NCBI GenBank assembly: GCA_021404565.1
Contig: JAAWWF010000040.1
Coordinates: 62,001-126,000 of the forward strand
Source: Roseivirga sp.
GTDB taxonomy: Bacteria > Bacteroidota > Bacteroidia > Cytophagales > Cyclobacteriaceae
Length of the DNA: 64,000 nt
Direction: 5' to 3'
Shown here: piece by piece, positions 9,485-18,319 of the stretch
Layout: every line of letters starts with the position of its first letter
Position numbering within the stretch: position 1 is the first letter of the stretch
Notes under the pieces: generated by a model
Databases searched by the model: none
What the model saw: the letters and a program-made list of their open reading frames with translations, nothing else
Told to the model about the DNA's origin: nothing
Translations under genes and position numbers: made by a program

Positions 9485-11008
9485 ATGAAAGAGCCCGGAC
9501 AAGATCATCAGGATAGGCAAAACAGATCTGTTTCGAGTCATATGGCCGGCCGAAAAGGCATATCTGCCATTCCCCCCAGTGTTTTACAAACCAGGGCTTC
9601 CAATGATGAATCAGCAGGCAAGAACGAAGGCAAAAAGCCAAATAACACCGGCTTACCAGATAAACTCAAATCCGGTATAGAAAACCTATCAGGATACTCT
9701 ATGGATGATGTGAGGGTGCATTATAACTCTGCCAAACCAGCCGATCTACAAGCACATGCTTATGCACAGGGAACAGATATTCATATTGCTTCCGGTCAGG
9801 AAAAGCACTTGCCCCATGAGGCCTGGCATGTGGTACAGCAAAAAGAGGGAAGGGTGAAACCTACCAGACAGTTGAAAGATATGGTAAACATCAATGATGA
9901 TACCGGGCTGGAGAAGGAGGCGGATGTGATGGGTAATAAAGCCATTCAACAAGTTAAGAGAGATCATTCTGAGCACAGTCCCCTTTCACTAAAAAGAGTT
10001 CAGGATTTCCCGGCAGTAACCCAGGGGGCATTTATTTACCGTTTTGCTCTCAAAAGAATAATTGAGGACAAAAAGCCAGACTCATACTATAAAGGGATAA
10101 AGTTTTCGGCCATTCCAACCACCGATGGTAGAATTATTTGGTGTGACCCAAGAAATACCCATGACGTTTTCAATGCACTTTACAAGGAAGGTGTAGGGAT
10201 AATGCTTCCCGGAGAAGCTGAGGAGATCAGAGGAGCAGGAGTAAATATCGAGCAAGACGGACACAGGGAATTAAATAAAAAAGATCAGGAGTATTATTAC
10301 ATGGGACAGGGTCTAGCATGGACTACACGCATACGGACGTGTACAGCACTGGCGGTCTATGACAGCTACACCGGTAATTCATTTTTATGTCATGCAGATG
10401 GAGGAGACGGGAACCTGGGGCGCATAATACAGCATTTGGACCAGTATTTAAGAATGGTTCCTGATCAACGATTTGGCAATACGCTTACTACGAATATTTT
10501 CACCGCTGAAGACACCAAACACGATGGAAAAACCTCTCTGTCATTGGTTTTAAAAGCACTAAGCACTTTTGTTTTAAAACACAATAAAATCACACGCGTC
10601 CACCCTGAAGACACTATAGCCGTATTTCCGGGAGGACCAGCCAAAAGTCTTCGACCAACAAGCACTCTACTGGAAGATGCTCTCAAAAAACACTCAGATG
10701 ATAAAGATGCACAAACACGCAAATACATTATTGATGTTCTTCGAAGGAAGCCCGGGTTGGCAACCAAAGTGTATGATGAACTGAGAATGTGCTATCGTGT
10801 TCTCGAAGCTGAGGGGCAAAACTCCTCTTTTTTACACCGATATCTGCACTCCTCAGACCTTGAGAGATACAAACACAGAGAGTCCGAAGACCGTTCGGGG
10901 CGAGAGCGCAAAACTAAGAGTTCAACTACAACAAGCTCCCTGGCCTTCTCATCATCGCTCACCCCCGGCAAAAGCTGGGCTGATTACTCTGACGAAGACA
11001 GCGAATGA
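9485..11008 (+). CDS. eCIS-core (DUF4157) effector with CheD-like deamidase pattern
   Basis: The protein has 507 residues and no signal peptide. Residues 1-35 form a tag (RSVSSHMAGRKGISAIPP) shared with the genes at 15324 and 16718. Residues about 55-160 are the eCIS core/DUF4157 module, with DDVRVHYNS, AYAQGTDIHIASG, the HEAWHVVQQ motif (His111, Glu112, His115) and a closing GLEKEADVMG. The C-terminal half shows Thr280-x5-Cys286-x16-His303 within an ALAVYD/FLCHADGG context. That spacing and context match the Thr-Cys-His triad of CheD-type protein-glutamine deamidases, so a deamidase toxin is a reasonable inference. The last 45 residues are polar, low complexity. Proteins with this core are often cargo of contractile injection systems. 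Confidence 0.8.
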   Translation: MKEPGQDHQDRQNRSVSSHMAGRKGISAIPPSVLQTRASNDESAGKNEGKKPNNTGLPDKLKSGIENLSGYSMDDVRVHYNSAKPADLQAHAYAQGTDIHIASGQEKHLPHEAWHVVQQKEGRVKPTRQLKDMVNINDDTGLEKEADVMGNKAIQQVKRDHSEHSPLSLKRVQDFPAVTQGAFIYRFALKRIIEDKKPDSYYKGIKFSAIPTTDGRIIWCDPRNTHDVFNALYKEGVGIMLPGEAEEIRGAGVNIEQDGHRELNKKDQEYYYMGQGLAWTTRIRTCTALAVYDSYTGNSFLCHADGGDGNLGRIIQHLDQYLRMVPDQRFGNTLTTNIFTAEDTKHDGKTSLSLVLKALSTFVLKHNKITRVHPEDTIAVFPGGPAKSLRPTSTLLEDALKKHSDDKDAQTRKYIIDVLRRKPGLATKVYDELRMCYRVLEAEGQNSSFLHRYLHSSDLERYKHRESEDRSGRERKTKSSTTTSSLAFSSSLTPGKSWADYSDEDSE

Positions 11009-11120
11009 GCTCAGGCCAATCCCCACCACCTCAGTTTTTTAAAACAAAGCCAGAATAGTTAAAGGAATCCAATATTTTTGAGTCCCGGTGTTAATACCAT
11101 CAATACTCTACAAACCAACT

Positions 11121-12401
11121 ATGATCAGAAAACCACTCCTGATACTAGCTTTACTACTGCCCTTGCTGGCTTCAGCCCAGGACCTGAGCTATGCCCGGGA
11201 GGTAGTAGACACCCTGGCTTCAAAGTCATTCTCAGGGCGTGGCTATGTGAATTCAGGAGATAAAACCGCTGCGGACTATATCAGTTCCGAGTTTAAGAAG
11301 ATAGGCTTAGAATCTTTTCAAAGAGGCTACTTTCAAAAGTTCAGCACTCCGGTCAATTCCTTTCCGGGCACCATGGAACTCGCATTAAACGGCATTACGC
11401 TAAAGGCCGGTACAGACTATTTGATTGAGCCGGGTTCTCCCGCGGTCAATGGCAGCTTCAGTACGGTCACCATCACTACAGCAGAGATGTTTGACCTTCA
11501 GGCCCTTTCAGGAAAGTTAAGAAGTGCAGCAGGTAAGTTCATTGTAATCCCGACTTATGACAAAGGCAGCTACTCCAAAGAGCAACAACAGCAGATTCAG
11601 GGAGTGATCAACTTTCTCAGGTATCACCCCGATAATCCGGCAGCAGGATCCGTCATCTTTACCAGGAACAAACTGACCTGGAGCGCCTCTACCCGCCTAA
11701 ATGCGAAAGCCTCCTTCACGGTACACACTGAAGTCGATGAACCAACAGCCATGGAAAAGGTGAAGGTGAATGTAAAAAACAAGTTCTTTAAGCAATACAA
11801 AACCCAGAATGTAATGGGTTATGTAGAGGGAACAAACACAGACTCCCTGATTGTGCTGACGGCCCACTACGATCACCTGGGCATGATGGGAAGCGATGCC
11901 ATATTCCCCGGAGCCAACGACAACGCAAGTGGCATTGCCATGCTGCTTAGCCTGGCGAAACATTTTCAGGCTAACAAACCCGAATATACTACGGTTTTTA
12001 TGGCCTTCGGGGCAGAAGAGCTGGGCCTGCTGGGAGCCAAACACTATGTTGAAAACCCGCTCTTTCCGCTCGAGAGCATCAAATTCCTTATCAATTTCGA
12101 TATCACAGGTACTGGCGATGAGGGCATTCAGGTGGTAAATGGCAAGCTGTACAGGGATAAGTTTGACAGGCTTGTTAAGCTTAATGAGGAACAGAATCTG
12201 CTGGCTCAGGTTAAAATCAGAGGTGAGGCCTGCAACAGCGACCACTGCATGTTTCACCAGCAGAAGGTACCCGCTTTCTATATCTATACCCTGGGAGGAA
12301 TCCAGGCCTATCATGATATCCATGATCGTTCTGAAACCTTACCACTGACCGAGTTTGGTGACTACTTTAAGCTCGTCAAAGCCTTTATCGATGGCCTTTG
12401 A
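11121..12401 (+). CDS. Exported M28-family zinc metallopeptidase
   Basis: The start at 11121 is chosen because it puts a good signal peptide first (MIRKPLLILALLLPLLASAQ); an in-frame ATG at 11088 would add 11 residues before it. The 426-residue protein has a propeptide or PA-like region, then an M28 aminopeptidase domain with all five metal ligands and the catalytic acid: His249 (LTAHYDHLG), Asp267 (ANDNASG), Glu299/Glu300 (GAEELG), Asp327 (NFDITGTGDE) and His398 (AYHDIHD). It probably trims peptides from N-termini in the periplasm or outside the cell. It sits between two effector-like genes, but nothing in the sequence ties it to them. Confidence 0.92.
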   Translation: MIRKPLLILALLLPLLASAQDLSYAREVVDTLASKSFSGRGYVNSGDKTAADYISSEFKKIGLESFQRGYFQKFSTPVNSFPGTMELALNGITLKAGTDYLIEPGSPAVNGSFSTVTITTAEMFDLQALSGKLRSAAGKFIVIPTYDKGSYSKEQQQQIQGVINFLRYHPDNPAAGSVIFTRNKLTWSASTRLNAKASFTVHTEVDEPTAMEKVKVNVKNKFFKQYKTQNVMGYVEGTNTDSLIVLTAHYDHLGMMGSDAIFPGANDNASGIAMLLSLAKHFQANKPEYTTVFMAFGAEELGLLGAKHYVENPLFPLESIKFLINFDITGTGDEGIQVVNGKLYRDKFDRLVKLNEEQNLLAQVKIRGEACNSDHCMFHQQKVPAFYIYTLGGIQAYHDIHDRSETLPLTEFGDYFKLVKAFIDGL

Positions 12402-12469
12402 GTCAGCGGATTACTTTTTTAAAAAGACAAAAATTCCCCAAATTAGTACTGAGTGTTAACCATTAAGCT

Positions 12470-12925
12470 ATGAAACAACTGACCATACTATTGAGCCTGT
12501 TATTGTGCTTCACCGTCTCTTGCAACCGGGTAAAGAATAAAACCAAAGATGTGATCAATAAGGGAGGTGAGGCAGTAGGAAAAGGGGCCACCGAGTTTGT
12601 GGAGGGTGTTTCTGAAGGCATCGACCGGACACTGGATTGTGAACTGATTTTATCAGAGGAGCTGATTGACCAGGGTTTGAAAACAGGGAAATTCTCAATT
12701 GAGGACCGCACGGTGGGTGGAGAAAATAATCGGTTGACACTCTACCTTATTTTCGAAGAAGATTTTGACGCAAGTTTGCTGGTAAAGGCAATCGATAAAA
12801 AAGGGCTTGAAGTTGGTCGGTCCAGGCTACCCGTGCAAGGCAAAGCGGGAGATGCCGGTTACTTCGACTTTCCTTTTGATAAGCGCACTTATATTGAGGT
12901 AAAAAGTAAGATTACGATAGAGTAA
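12470..12925 (+). CDS. Small lipoprotein of unknown function
   Basis: This 151-residue protein starts with a lipoprotein signal ending in TVSC, so Cys18 is the likely lipidated residue. A short charged, glycine-rich linker (about 20-50, KTKDVINKGGEAVGKG) is followed by a compact alpha/beta region with alternating strands (LTLYLIFEEDFDASLLVKAI). It has no motif I recognise. It lies 68 nt after the M28 peptidase gene and 42 nt before another exported protein on the same strand, so it may belong to that transcript. It is probably anchored in the inner or outer membrane, facing the periplasm. Confidence 0.75.
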   Translation: MKQLTILLSLLLCFTVSCNRVKNKTKDVINKGGEAVGKGATEFVEGVSEGIDRTLDCELILSEELIDQGLKTGKFSIEDRTVGGENNRLTLYLIFEEDFDASLLVKAIDKKGLEVGRSRLPVQGKAGDAGYFDFPFDKRTYIEVKSKITIE

Positions 12926-12967
12926 GACTGACCGCTGGCTGAGACCTGGATCATGACACCAAAAACA

Positions 12968-13714
12968 ATGAAGCAGATTTTAACCCTTATCCTGCTCTTA
13001 TGGGTAAACTTCCTCTATGCACAGGACCGTAGAATGGTGGAACCTTCCAGTATAGACACCACCATGGTGCTACCTGGGATTACCCTCAGACTCAGTCCGG
13101 CTGAAGCCCAAAGCATGGAGTCCTATTTACTGCCGACTGCTCTCATCGATTCTCTCACAAAAGGGATTCAGAATACGCACAGATACTCCAGGGCCATAGA
13201 GCAATATCAGATGAAACAGTTTGGCAACCGGATGCAGAGAACGCAAAAAGGACTATCGCTTAAACTTAATAACGGAAGCTGGCAACTCATAGAGGTTGAT
13301 CCTCAAACTGATGAGATGGACAATGTCTTTGAGCACTATTTTGAAGAATTCGGTTACTACTCTCTCAGGGTGCAATGGGGTGAAGGCAACGGCTATAAAC
13401 TGGTCAATGCTGAAACCGGAGCTATCACTCATCTTATCGGCAGACCTTTTTTCTCTCCGGATGGAAGTAGACTCATAGCTCTTGGCAACGATATTGAAGC
13501 CGAATACAGCCCAAACGGCTTTGAGCTGATGGAAAATGTTGATGGCAAAATCAGCTCACTCGGAAGATACAATCCCGGTTCCTGGGGTTGTATGAGCGCG
13601 CTTTGGCTCACAAACAATAGCCTGGTACTGCACAACCAGTCTCTGGAATCAAAACCAGATTCCGGTTGGGGGTATTTTTCTTTTTATACAGGATTAGAAC
13701 TGATTAAGCCATAG
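12968..13714 (+). CDS. Exported hypothetical protein
   Basis: The start at 12968 gives a proper signal peptide (MKQILTLILLLWVNFLYAQ); the frame also contains an ATG at 12953. The mature part of about 230 residues has an acidic helical segment (about 60-100), followed by beta-rich sequence with a PD40-like phrase (FFSPDGSRLIALGND). The end contains a Trp/Cys-rich stretch (GSWGCMSALW). I do not recognise the family. It is convergent with the M20 peptidase gene, with 38 nt between the stops. Confidence 0.7.
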   Translation: MKQILTLILLLWVNFLYAQDRRMVEPSSIDTTMVLPGITLRLSPAEAQSMESYLLPTALIDSLTKGIQNTHRYSRAIEQYQMKQFGNRMQRTQKGLSLKLNNGSWQLIEVDPQTDEMDNVFEHYFEEFGYYSLRVQWGEGNGYKLVNAETGAITHLIGRPFFSPDGSRLIALGNDIEAEYSPNGFELMENVDGKISSLGRYNPGSWGCMSALWLTNNSLVLHNQSLESKPDSGWGYFSFYTGLELIKP

Positions 13715-13752
13715 TTGCGGATCAACTTCCCCCACTTCCATCCCTACGGACT

Positions 13753-15063
13753 TTACCTCTTCTTAATCGTACGGCTTGTATCAAGACCGGCTTCCGCTAC
13801 GGTAATCAGCAAGGCCAGCTTGATAGCCTCGGCTCCGTTGACATTCATCCACCATTCATCAAGGGAGTGGGCATTGCCACCAGCGCCTCCTCTACCGAGT
13901 GTAACGGCAGGTATTCCCAGCGAAATAGGGATATTGGAATTGGTAGAACCCCGGGTCAGTCTCGGCTCCTCATCAAAGAATTCTGTGGCCGCCATAGCAC
14001 GCTGTACCAAAGCGGCAGTGGCAGCCACCTCTCCGCTGGGTCTGAAACCAATCGGCACCAGCTCCAGCGTGAGCAAATCACCTTTTTTGACACCTTTATT
14101 GTAATCTGCGAGGGCCCGGTTCATCGTGCCTTTAAAGATGGCATCAATCTCGTCCAGCCTTTCCGGACTTACCGACCTCATGTCCACTTCCATCCACGAT
14201 TCAAAAGGGATAGAGTTCACCGAAGTACCTCCTCCCATTCTACCCACATTAAAGCTGGTGCGGGAACCGGCATTGGTAAATTTCGTAGCCTCCTCGGTAA
14301 AGTATGAAATAGCCTTACCAATGGCATGATGCGGATTGGCCAGTCCAAACGCTCCCCAGGAGTGACCTCCCGGACCTTTGAAAATAGCCTTGTACCGTTT
14401 AGAGCCCAGCCCTTTGTTATTTACTCTACCAATGGCTCCACCATCAATCCCGATCCATGAGTCAATTTTTACCTCGCCCGCCTCAAAGATATGCCTTACA
14501 CCTCGCAGGTCACCCAGTCCCTCTTCTCCTACCGTACCCACAAAAAGCAGGTCGGCTTCGGTCTGAATCTCAGCCTCCATCATAGCCCGCAGCGTGGTAA
14601 GCACCACGATCAAGCCTCGCGTATCATCACCAATACCCGGGGCATACATAGTGTCTCCCTTAAACTTCACCTTCACATCAGTACCTTCAGGAAATACCGT
14701 ATCCAGGTGGGCATCCAGTGCCACCGTTCTGTCTCCCTTAGTTCCTCTTTTCAGAGCAAGCACATTTCCCACGGCATCAATCCATACCCTATCGGCCCCC
14801 GCCTCCTTCAGCATTTCCTTAAATTTCTCTGCCCGTTTCGTCTCCTTAAAAGGAGGCGCCTCAATTTCAGTAAGCATGATCAGGTCGCTTTGTGATCGCT
14901 CCTCCAGGGCTTCAATGGTCTCGAAGGCTTTTTGGATTTGCTTTTCAGTCGAAAGCTTCTTGATTTCTTTGGTGTAAGCCTTGTCAATGGCTGGTTTTTG
15001 AGCCGATAAGTGAAAGCTGAAGACCATCAGTATCAGCAGTGAGAAAGGGAGTAATCTTTTCAT
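13753..15063 (-). CDS. Exported M20-family metallopeptidase
   Basis: The protein has 436 residues with a signal peptide (about 1-21). It has the M20/ArgE/DapE di-zinc architecture: His119 and Asp121 in DAHLDTV, bridging Asp146 in GIGDDTRG, catalytic Glu180 with Glu181 in GTVGEEGLG, a ligand near Asp207 (GIDGGA), and a dimerisation insert starting about residue 220 (KAIFKGPGGHSWGAFG). The late His is in GRGGAGGNAHSLDEW. It should hydrolyse small peptides or N-acylated amino acids in the periplasm. It is transcribed alone, opposite to its neighbours. Confidence 0.93.
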   Translation of the reverse strand: MKRLLPFSLLILMVFSFHLSAQKPAIDKAYTKEIKKLSTEKQIQKAFETIEALEERSQSDLIMLTEIEAPPFKETKRAEKFKEMLKEAGADRVWIDAVGNVLALKRGTKGDRTVALDAHLDTVFPEGTDVKVKFKGDTMYAPGIGDDTRGLIVVLTTLRAMMEAEIQTEADLLFVGTVGEEGLGDLRGVRHIFEAGEVKIDSWIGIDGGAIGRVNNKGLGSKRYKAIFKGPGGHSWGAFGLANPHHAIGKAISYFTEEATKFTNAGSRTSFNVGRMGGGTSVNSIPFESWMEVDMRSVSPERLDEIDAIFKGTMNRALADYNKGVKKGDLLTLELVPIGFRPSGEVAATAALVQRAMAATEFFDEEPRLTRGSTNSNIPISLGIPAVTLGRGGAGGNAHSLDEWWMNVNGAEAIKLALLITVAEAGLDTSRTIKKR

Positions 15064-15287
15064 GAAAACAGGTTATGGGTATGTGTAGAAATATAGGGCT
15101 TATTTTTAACGGAAATAAGCCTTTTAGGACCAATAGAGAGGGAGCAGAAAAGGAGGCCAGAGAAGAACGACTCATTATTAAAGTTACAGTTTGCCTGTAC
15201 CCTTATGGATTGACTCCTTTGACAGGAATGACCACTGTAGTGGATGGAGCGGGTTTTCAGAAATTATTCGGTTTTTTTTCCACAAAC

Positions 15288-15319
15288 GAGGGTAACCTTT
15301 TGAGCTTTTTGGAATAAAG
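15288..15319 (+). promoter_or_regulatory. Leader element shared with the 9485 effector gene
   Basis: This is the second copy of the leader described at 9449-9480. It ends 4 nt before the ATG at 15324 and differs from the first copy at only a few positions. A T-rich run (GGTTTTTTTTCC) precedes it. The similarity stops shortly after the start codon region (both continue with ATGAAAGAG), so selection or recent duplication has kept the leader and first codons. Confidence 0.55.
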
Positions 15320-15323
15320 GGCC

Positions 15324-16640
15324 ATGAAAGAGCGCCAATACGTTCCGCAAAGGCAGGAAGATAACACTGTCGATTACCGCAAAGCTGGCAAAAAAGGAGC
15401 CTCCGCCAAACCGCCTGTTCTCAAAATCCAGCAAGGTTCCGGTACTAAACAACAGGGCCATTCAAAAATAAATACCGATCCCCAACTGGAGAAGGAAGCT
15501 GATAAGATGGGAAGTCAGGTAAAAGATCTTACGGTACAGGAAAGTGGCTCGGACAAGCAAACTGCTCTAATCAAAACAGCTGAACTTTCGAATAGTACAG
15601 CCCCGGTTCAACCCGTCATGAATGGAGATCCTCCGTACGAGATACACCTGCCGGCCATTCTCAGCCCGGAGGCTGAAGCACGATTGCATAATGTTCTGGG
15701 CACCCTGACAACTTCGCTTGACAATGACCCTGCACTTCATATACAACGTCTGATTATTTCAATTGAGCAAGAGGGTTTTCTGGATAAAGACGGTAATCCC
15801 AGCACCATTGAGGGAGATAACCCGGCCCAGACGGATACCACATTTATTTTTGGAGATGGACTTCCCAGTATTAAAATCACCATGCAGCGTGCCTTTGTAG
15901 AGGCTTCGTCTGAAGGCGAAATACTGGGCATGCTGGCCCATGAAGTAGGTGTGCACAATATACCCTCGGATTTTCTTGGTATTGACGATCTCAGTGAAGA
16001 CACATTTGATCCGGTTTTCACAGATCGGAAACAAGCAAAAGACAATACAGACTCAGGCGGCTACGAATTTGATGACTGGGCCAATCATAGAGAAAAAAGA
16101 GATGGCAAGCGGCAACATGACCATGTTATGGTAGCAGACATTCTCCGGAATCTCCCTGAAGAAGGTGGTCCCATTCCACTTACCCGGGCCAATGTGTATT
16201 TTCAAACCGTATTGAATATAGGAGACACCCTTTGGGCAAATGAGGACATATCCTCACCACAAAGACGAACACAGGCCAAAGAGTTGATTCATCTGTACCT
16301 GGTGGATATTGCCAGGATTATCGGGACAGATGACGGTCGTATGTCACCATTGAAACACACAGGAGCCATATTCGACCTCTACCGGGAAGTGTTCAATTTG
16401 GTAATTCTTCCTCGAAAGGGTTCACATCCCTGGATTCCTGCAGAGCTTCCCAAAAGCAGTAGGTTCTCACTGGGCACCAGTCTTGCTCAATTCGTAGGAA
16501 AAGTGAAACTCGAAAAACTCAAAGATGGGCCGGATAAAGTAGCTCAGGAAGAAGAACCCGGAGATCCCTATGCTGTGCAAGGGCTTCATCCCGGAATGAG
16601 TCAGCAAGACTCTGATGCCCTTTGGAATGAAGCGCTGTAG
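15324..16640 (+). CDS. Core-less relative of the eCIS effectors with HExxxH zincin-like motif
   Basis: This 438-residue protein keeps the N-terminal tag (AGKKGASAKPP) and the tail end of the eCIS core (PQLEKEADKMG, about residues 55-65), but it lacks the roughly 95 residues between them, including HEAWH. A different domain follows. It contains His206-Glu207-x3-His211 (LAHEVGVHNIP) and a second His pair in RQHDHVMV (His265, His267), the order expected for a zinc-dependent hydrolase of the HExxxH type. A proteolytic effector is inferred, and the exact family was not recognised. There is no signal peptide. Next gene: 16718, 77 nt downstream, likely same transcript. Confidence 0.75.
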   Translation: MKERQYVPQRQEDNTVDYRKAGKKGASAKPPVLKIQQGSGTKQQGHSKINTDPQLEKEADKMGSQVKDLTVQESGSDKQTALIKTAELSNSTAPVQPVMNGDPPYEIHLPAILSPEAEARLHNVLGTLTTSLDNDPALHIQRLIISIEQEGFLDKDGNPSTIEGDNPAQTDTTFIFGDGLPSIKITMQRAFVEASSEGEILGMLAHEVGVHNIPSDFLGIDDLSEDTFDPVFTDRKQAKDNTDSGGYEFDDWANHREKRDGKRQHDHVMVADILRNLPEEGGPIPLTRANVYFQTVLNIGDTLWANEDISSPQRRTQAKELIHLYLVDIARIIGTDDGRMSPLKHTGAIFDLYREVFNLVILPRKGSHPWIPAELPKSSRFSLGTSLAQFVGKVKLEKLKDGPDKVAQEEEPGDPYAVQGLHPGMSQQDSDALWNEAL

Positions 16641-16717
16641 CCACTGGGAAGCCTCTATCCGGTCAAATGAACATGAGTTATGTGGGCTCAAAAGGAATCT
16701 AAAAGCAAATAAGTGAA

Positions 16718-18244
16718 ATGAAGGAAGTATCGAATATTCAAAAGAGCCAGGAGAATCGATCAGTAGCCCATCATATGACCGGGAGGAAAGGTATTTCGGC
16801 CATCCCTCCCAGCTATACCCCTGTTCAACGTGCCCATGCCTCAGAAGAGGAAGAGACTATTCAGAAAGCAGAGAAGACCAATAACACCGGCCTGCCTGAC
16901 AACCTGAAAGCCGGCATTGAGAACCTTTCGGGCTATTCAATGGATGATGTAAAGGTGCATTATAATTCGGCCAAACCTGCCCAACTGGAAGCACATGCTT
17001 ATGCACAAGGTACCGATATTCACCTGGCCTCTGGTCAGGAAAAGCACCTGCCACATGAAGCCTGGCATGTAGTACAGCAGAAACAAGGAAGGGTGAAACC
17101 CACCATACAGCTCAAAGATAAAGTCAACATTAACGATGACACAGGATTGGAAAATGAAGCAGATGTGATGGGAGCAAAGGCCCTGCAACTGGCCGCAAAA
17201 CCTTCTTCCAAAAATACCCTGCCTTTGAGTACCCCGGAAGAGAAGCAAGGCCTATCTGTATTTCAATTGCTCCCATGGCCCAAAAAGAAGGACCGCCCGA
17301 AGTGTAAAGACACCTCCTGGGAGGAAGAAGAAGATGAAATAAAAGAACTCTACGAATGGTGTAATACAAGAGAGGAATTTGACCTGATCATTGCCTCCAT
17401 GGACTACGATAAATGGTCGGAGATTGTGGCAAAATATTCGGAAAGGCTTCACACTGAAATGGAGTCTATTAGCGGTTTAGGTGAAATGGCCTCCCTGATA
17501 GAGTTCTTTGATGCTTTAAAACCTAAAGCACCGACACCTAAAGTGTATGATATGAGCACATACACCTTCCCCAGTGATAGGTTGTCAACCCTTATCGGAA
17601 CAAAAGGTTTGACGGACGAAAACCTGGAATCGGTTGGATTGAGGTCATTTGTCGGCACCTTAAAACTGGCCGATCAACAATACTCAAAGCACTCATGGGA
17701 AAAGACGGAAAACAGTGCGCTGATGAGTCTGGAGGAACGTACTGAGAAAAATGCTGAAATTGCTGACGCCCTCGAAGAGGTGACCACTGCTCTCGATGAG
17801 TTGTGTAAAGAAAAAACTCGCTTGGATGCTGAAGCCGCAGCCGCGGCTCTCTATGCACTGAATGTCGCTACAATGGTTACCAATGCTACCGCACTTCCGG
17901 CTTTTGCAGGCGTAAATGGCAATCCCCTGGCCAAGTCCATTTGGGAGGCTTCAGTTGCTAATGCCGGTAAAACCGGATACATTCAGGTAGATGACACCAT
18001 ATACCCCAAGGCTACGGTAACCACGGCAACAGCCCTGTTAAGAACCTTCTCATTTGCCTACACCGCTGTATACCCTAACGGAACACAATACCTGAGCAAC
18101 CCACATACGCCAGGTGGAGGAAATCCCTCCGATAAAACAGGCCATTCAAACATGGAATCAAGGACCTCAAAGTACCAGGCAGATTTTATCGCCACCTGGG
18201 GAGGAAGTGTTACCGTAGTACATATTAATTCAGATTCGGTTTAA
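16718..18244 (+). CDS. eCIS-core (DUF4157) protein with unrecognised C-terminal domain
   Basis: The protein has 508 residues. Residues 1-170 are closely related to the gene at 9485: the tag (RSVAHHMTGRKGISAIPP), then DDVKVHYNSAKPAQLEAHAYAQ, the HEAWH motif (His113, Glu114, His117) and GLENEADVMG. The rest is unrelated to the other two. It has an acidic helical part (WEEEEDEIKELYEWC), a likely coiled coil near 345-380 (EEVTTALDELCKEKTRLDAE), and a final alpha/beta region with YPNGTQYLSNPHTPGGGN and a histidine-bearing end (GHSNMESR, VVHINSD). I do not recognise a catalytic family. By analogy with its neighbours it is a candidate injected effector. Confidence 0.78.
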   Translation: MKEVSNIQKSQENRSVAHHMTGRKGISAIPPSYTPVQRAHASEEEETIQKAEKTNNTGLPDNLKAGIENLSGYSMDDVKVHYNSAKPAQLEAHAYAQGTDIHLASGQEKHLPHEAWHVVQQKQGRVKPTIQLKDKVNINDDTGLENEADVMGAKALQLAAKPSSKNTLPLSTPEEKQGLSVFQLLPWPKKKDRPKCKDTSWEEEEDEIKELYEWCNTREEFDLIIASMDYDKWSEIVAKYSERLHTEMESISGLGEMASLIEFFDALKPKAPTPKVYDMSTYTFPSDRLSTLIGTKGLTDENLESVGLRSFVGTLKLADQQYSKHSWEKTENSALMSLEERTEKNAEIADALEEVTTALDELCKEKTRLDAEAAAAALYALNVATMVTNATALPAFAGVNGNPLAKSIWEASVANAGKTGYIQVDDTIYPKATVTTATALLRTFSFAYTAVYPNGTQYLSNPHTPGGGNPSDKTGHSNMESRTSKYQADFIATWGGSVTVVHINSDSV

Positions 18245-18281
18245 CACGGATAATCAACAATCACAAATTCAATTTCTCGAG

Positions 18282-18314
18282 TTGGCACAGAGTTTCAGAA
18301 GTTTATTATATTTG
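18282..18314 (+). promoter_or_regulatory. Bacteroidota-type promoter of the TetR gene
   Basis: TATATTTG at 18307-18314 matches the Bacteroidota -7 consensus TAnnTTTG exactly. A TTG at 18282-18284 lies at about the right distance for the -33 element. Transcription would begin inside or just before the palindrome at 18320-18333. Confidence 0.6.
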
Positions 18315-18319
18315 CACCG

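Noticed and set aside
9485-18244. eCIS structural genes (sheath, tube, baseplate) in the window
   Set aside because: Looked for among all neighbours; none found, so only cargo-like genes are claimed.
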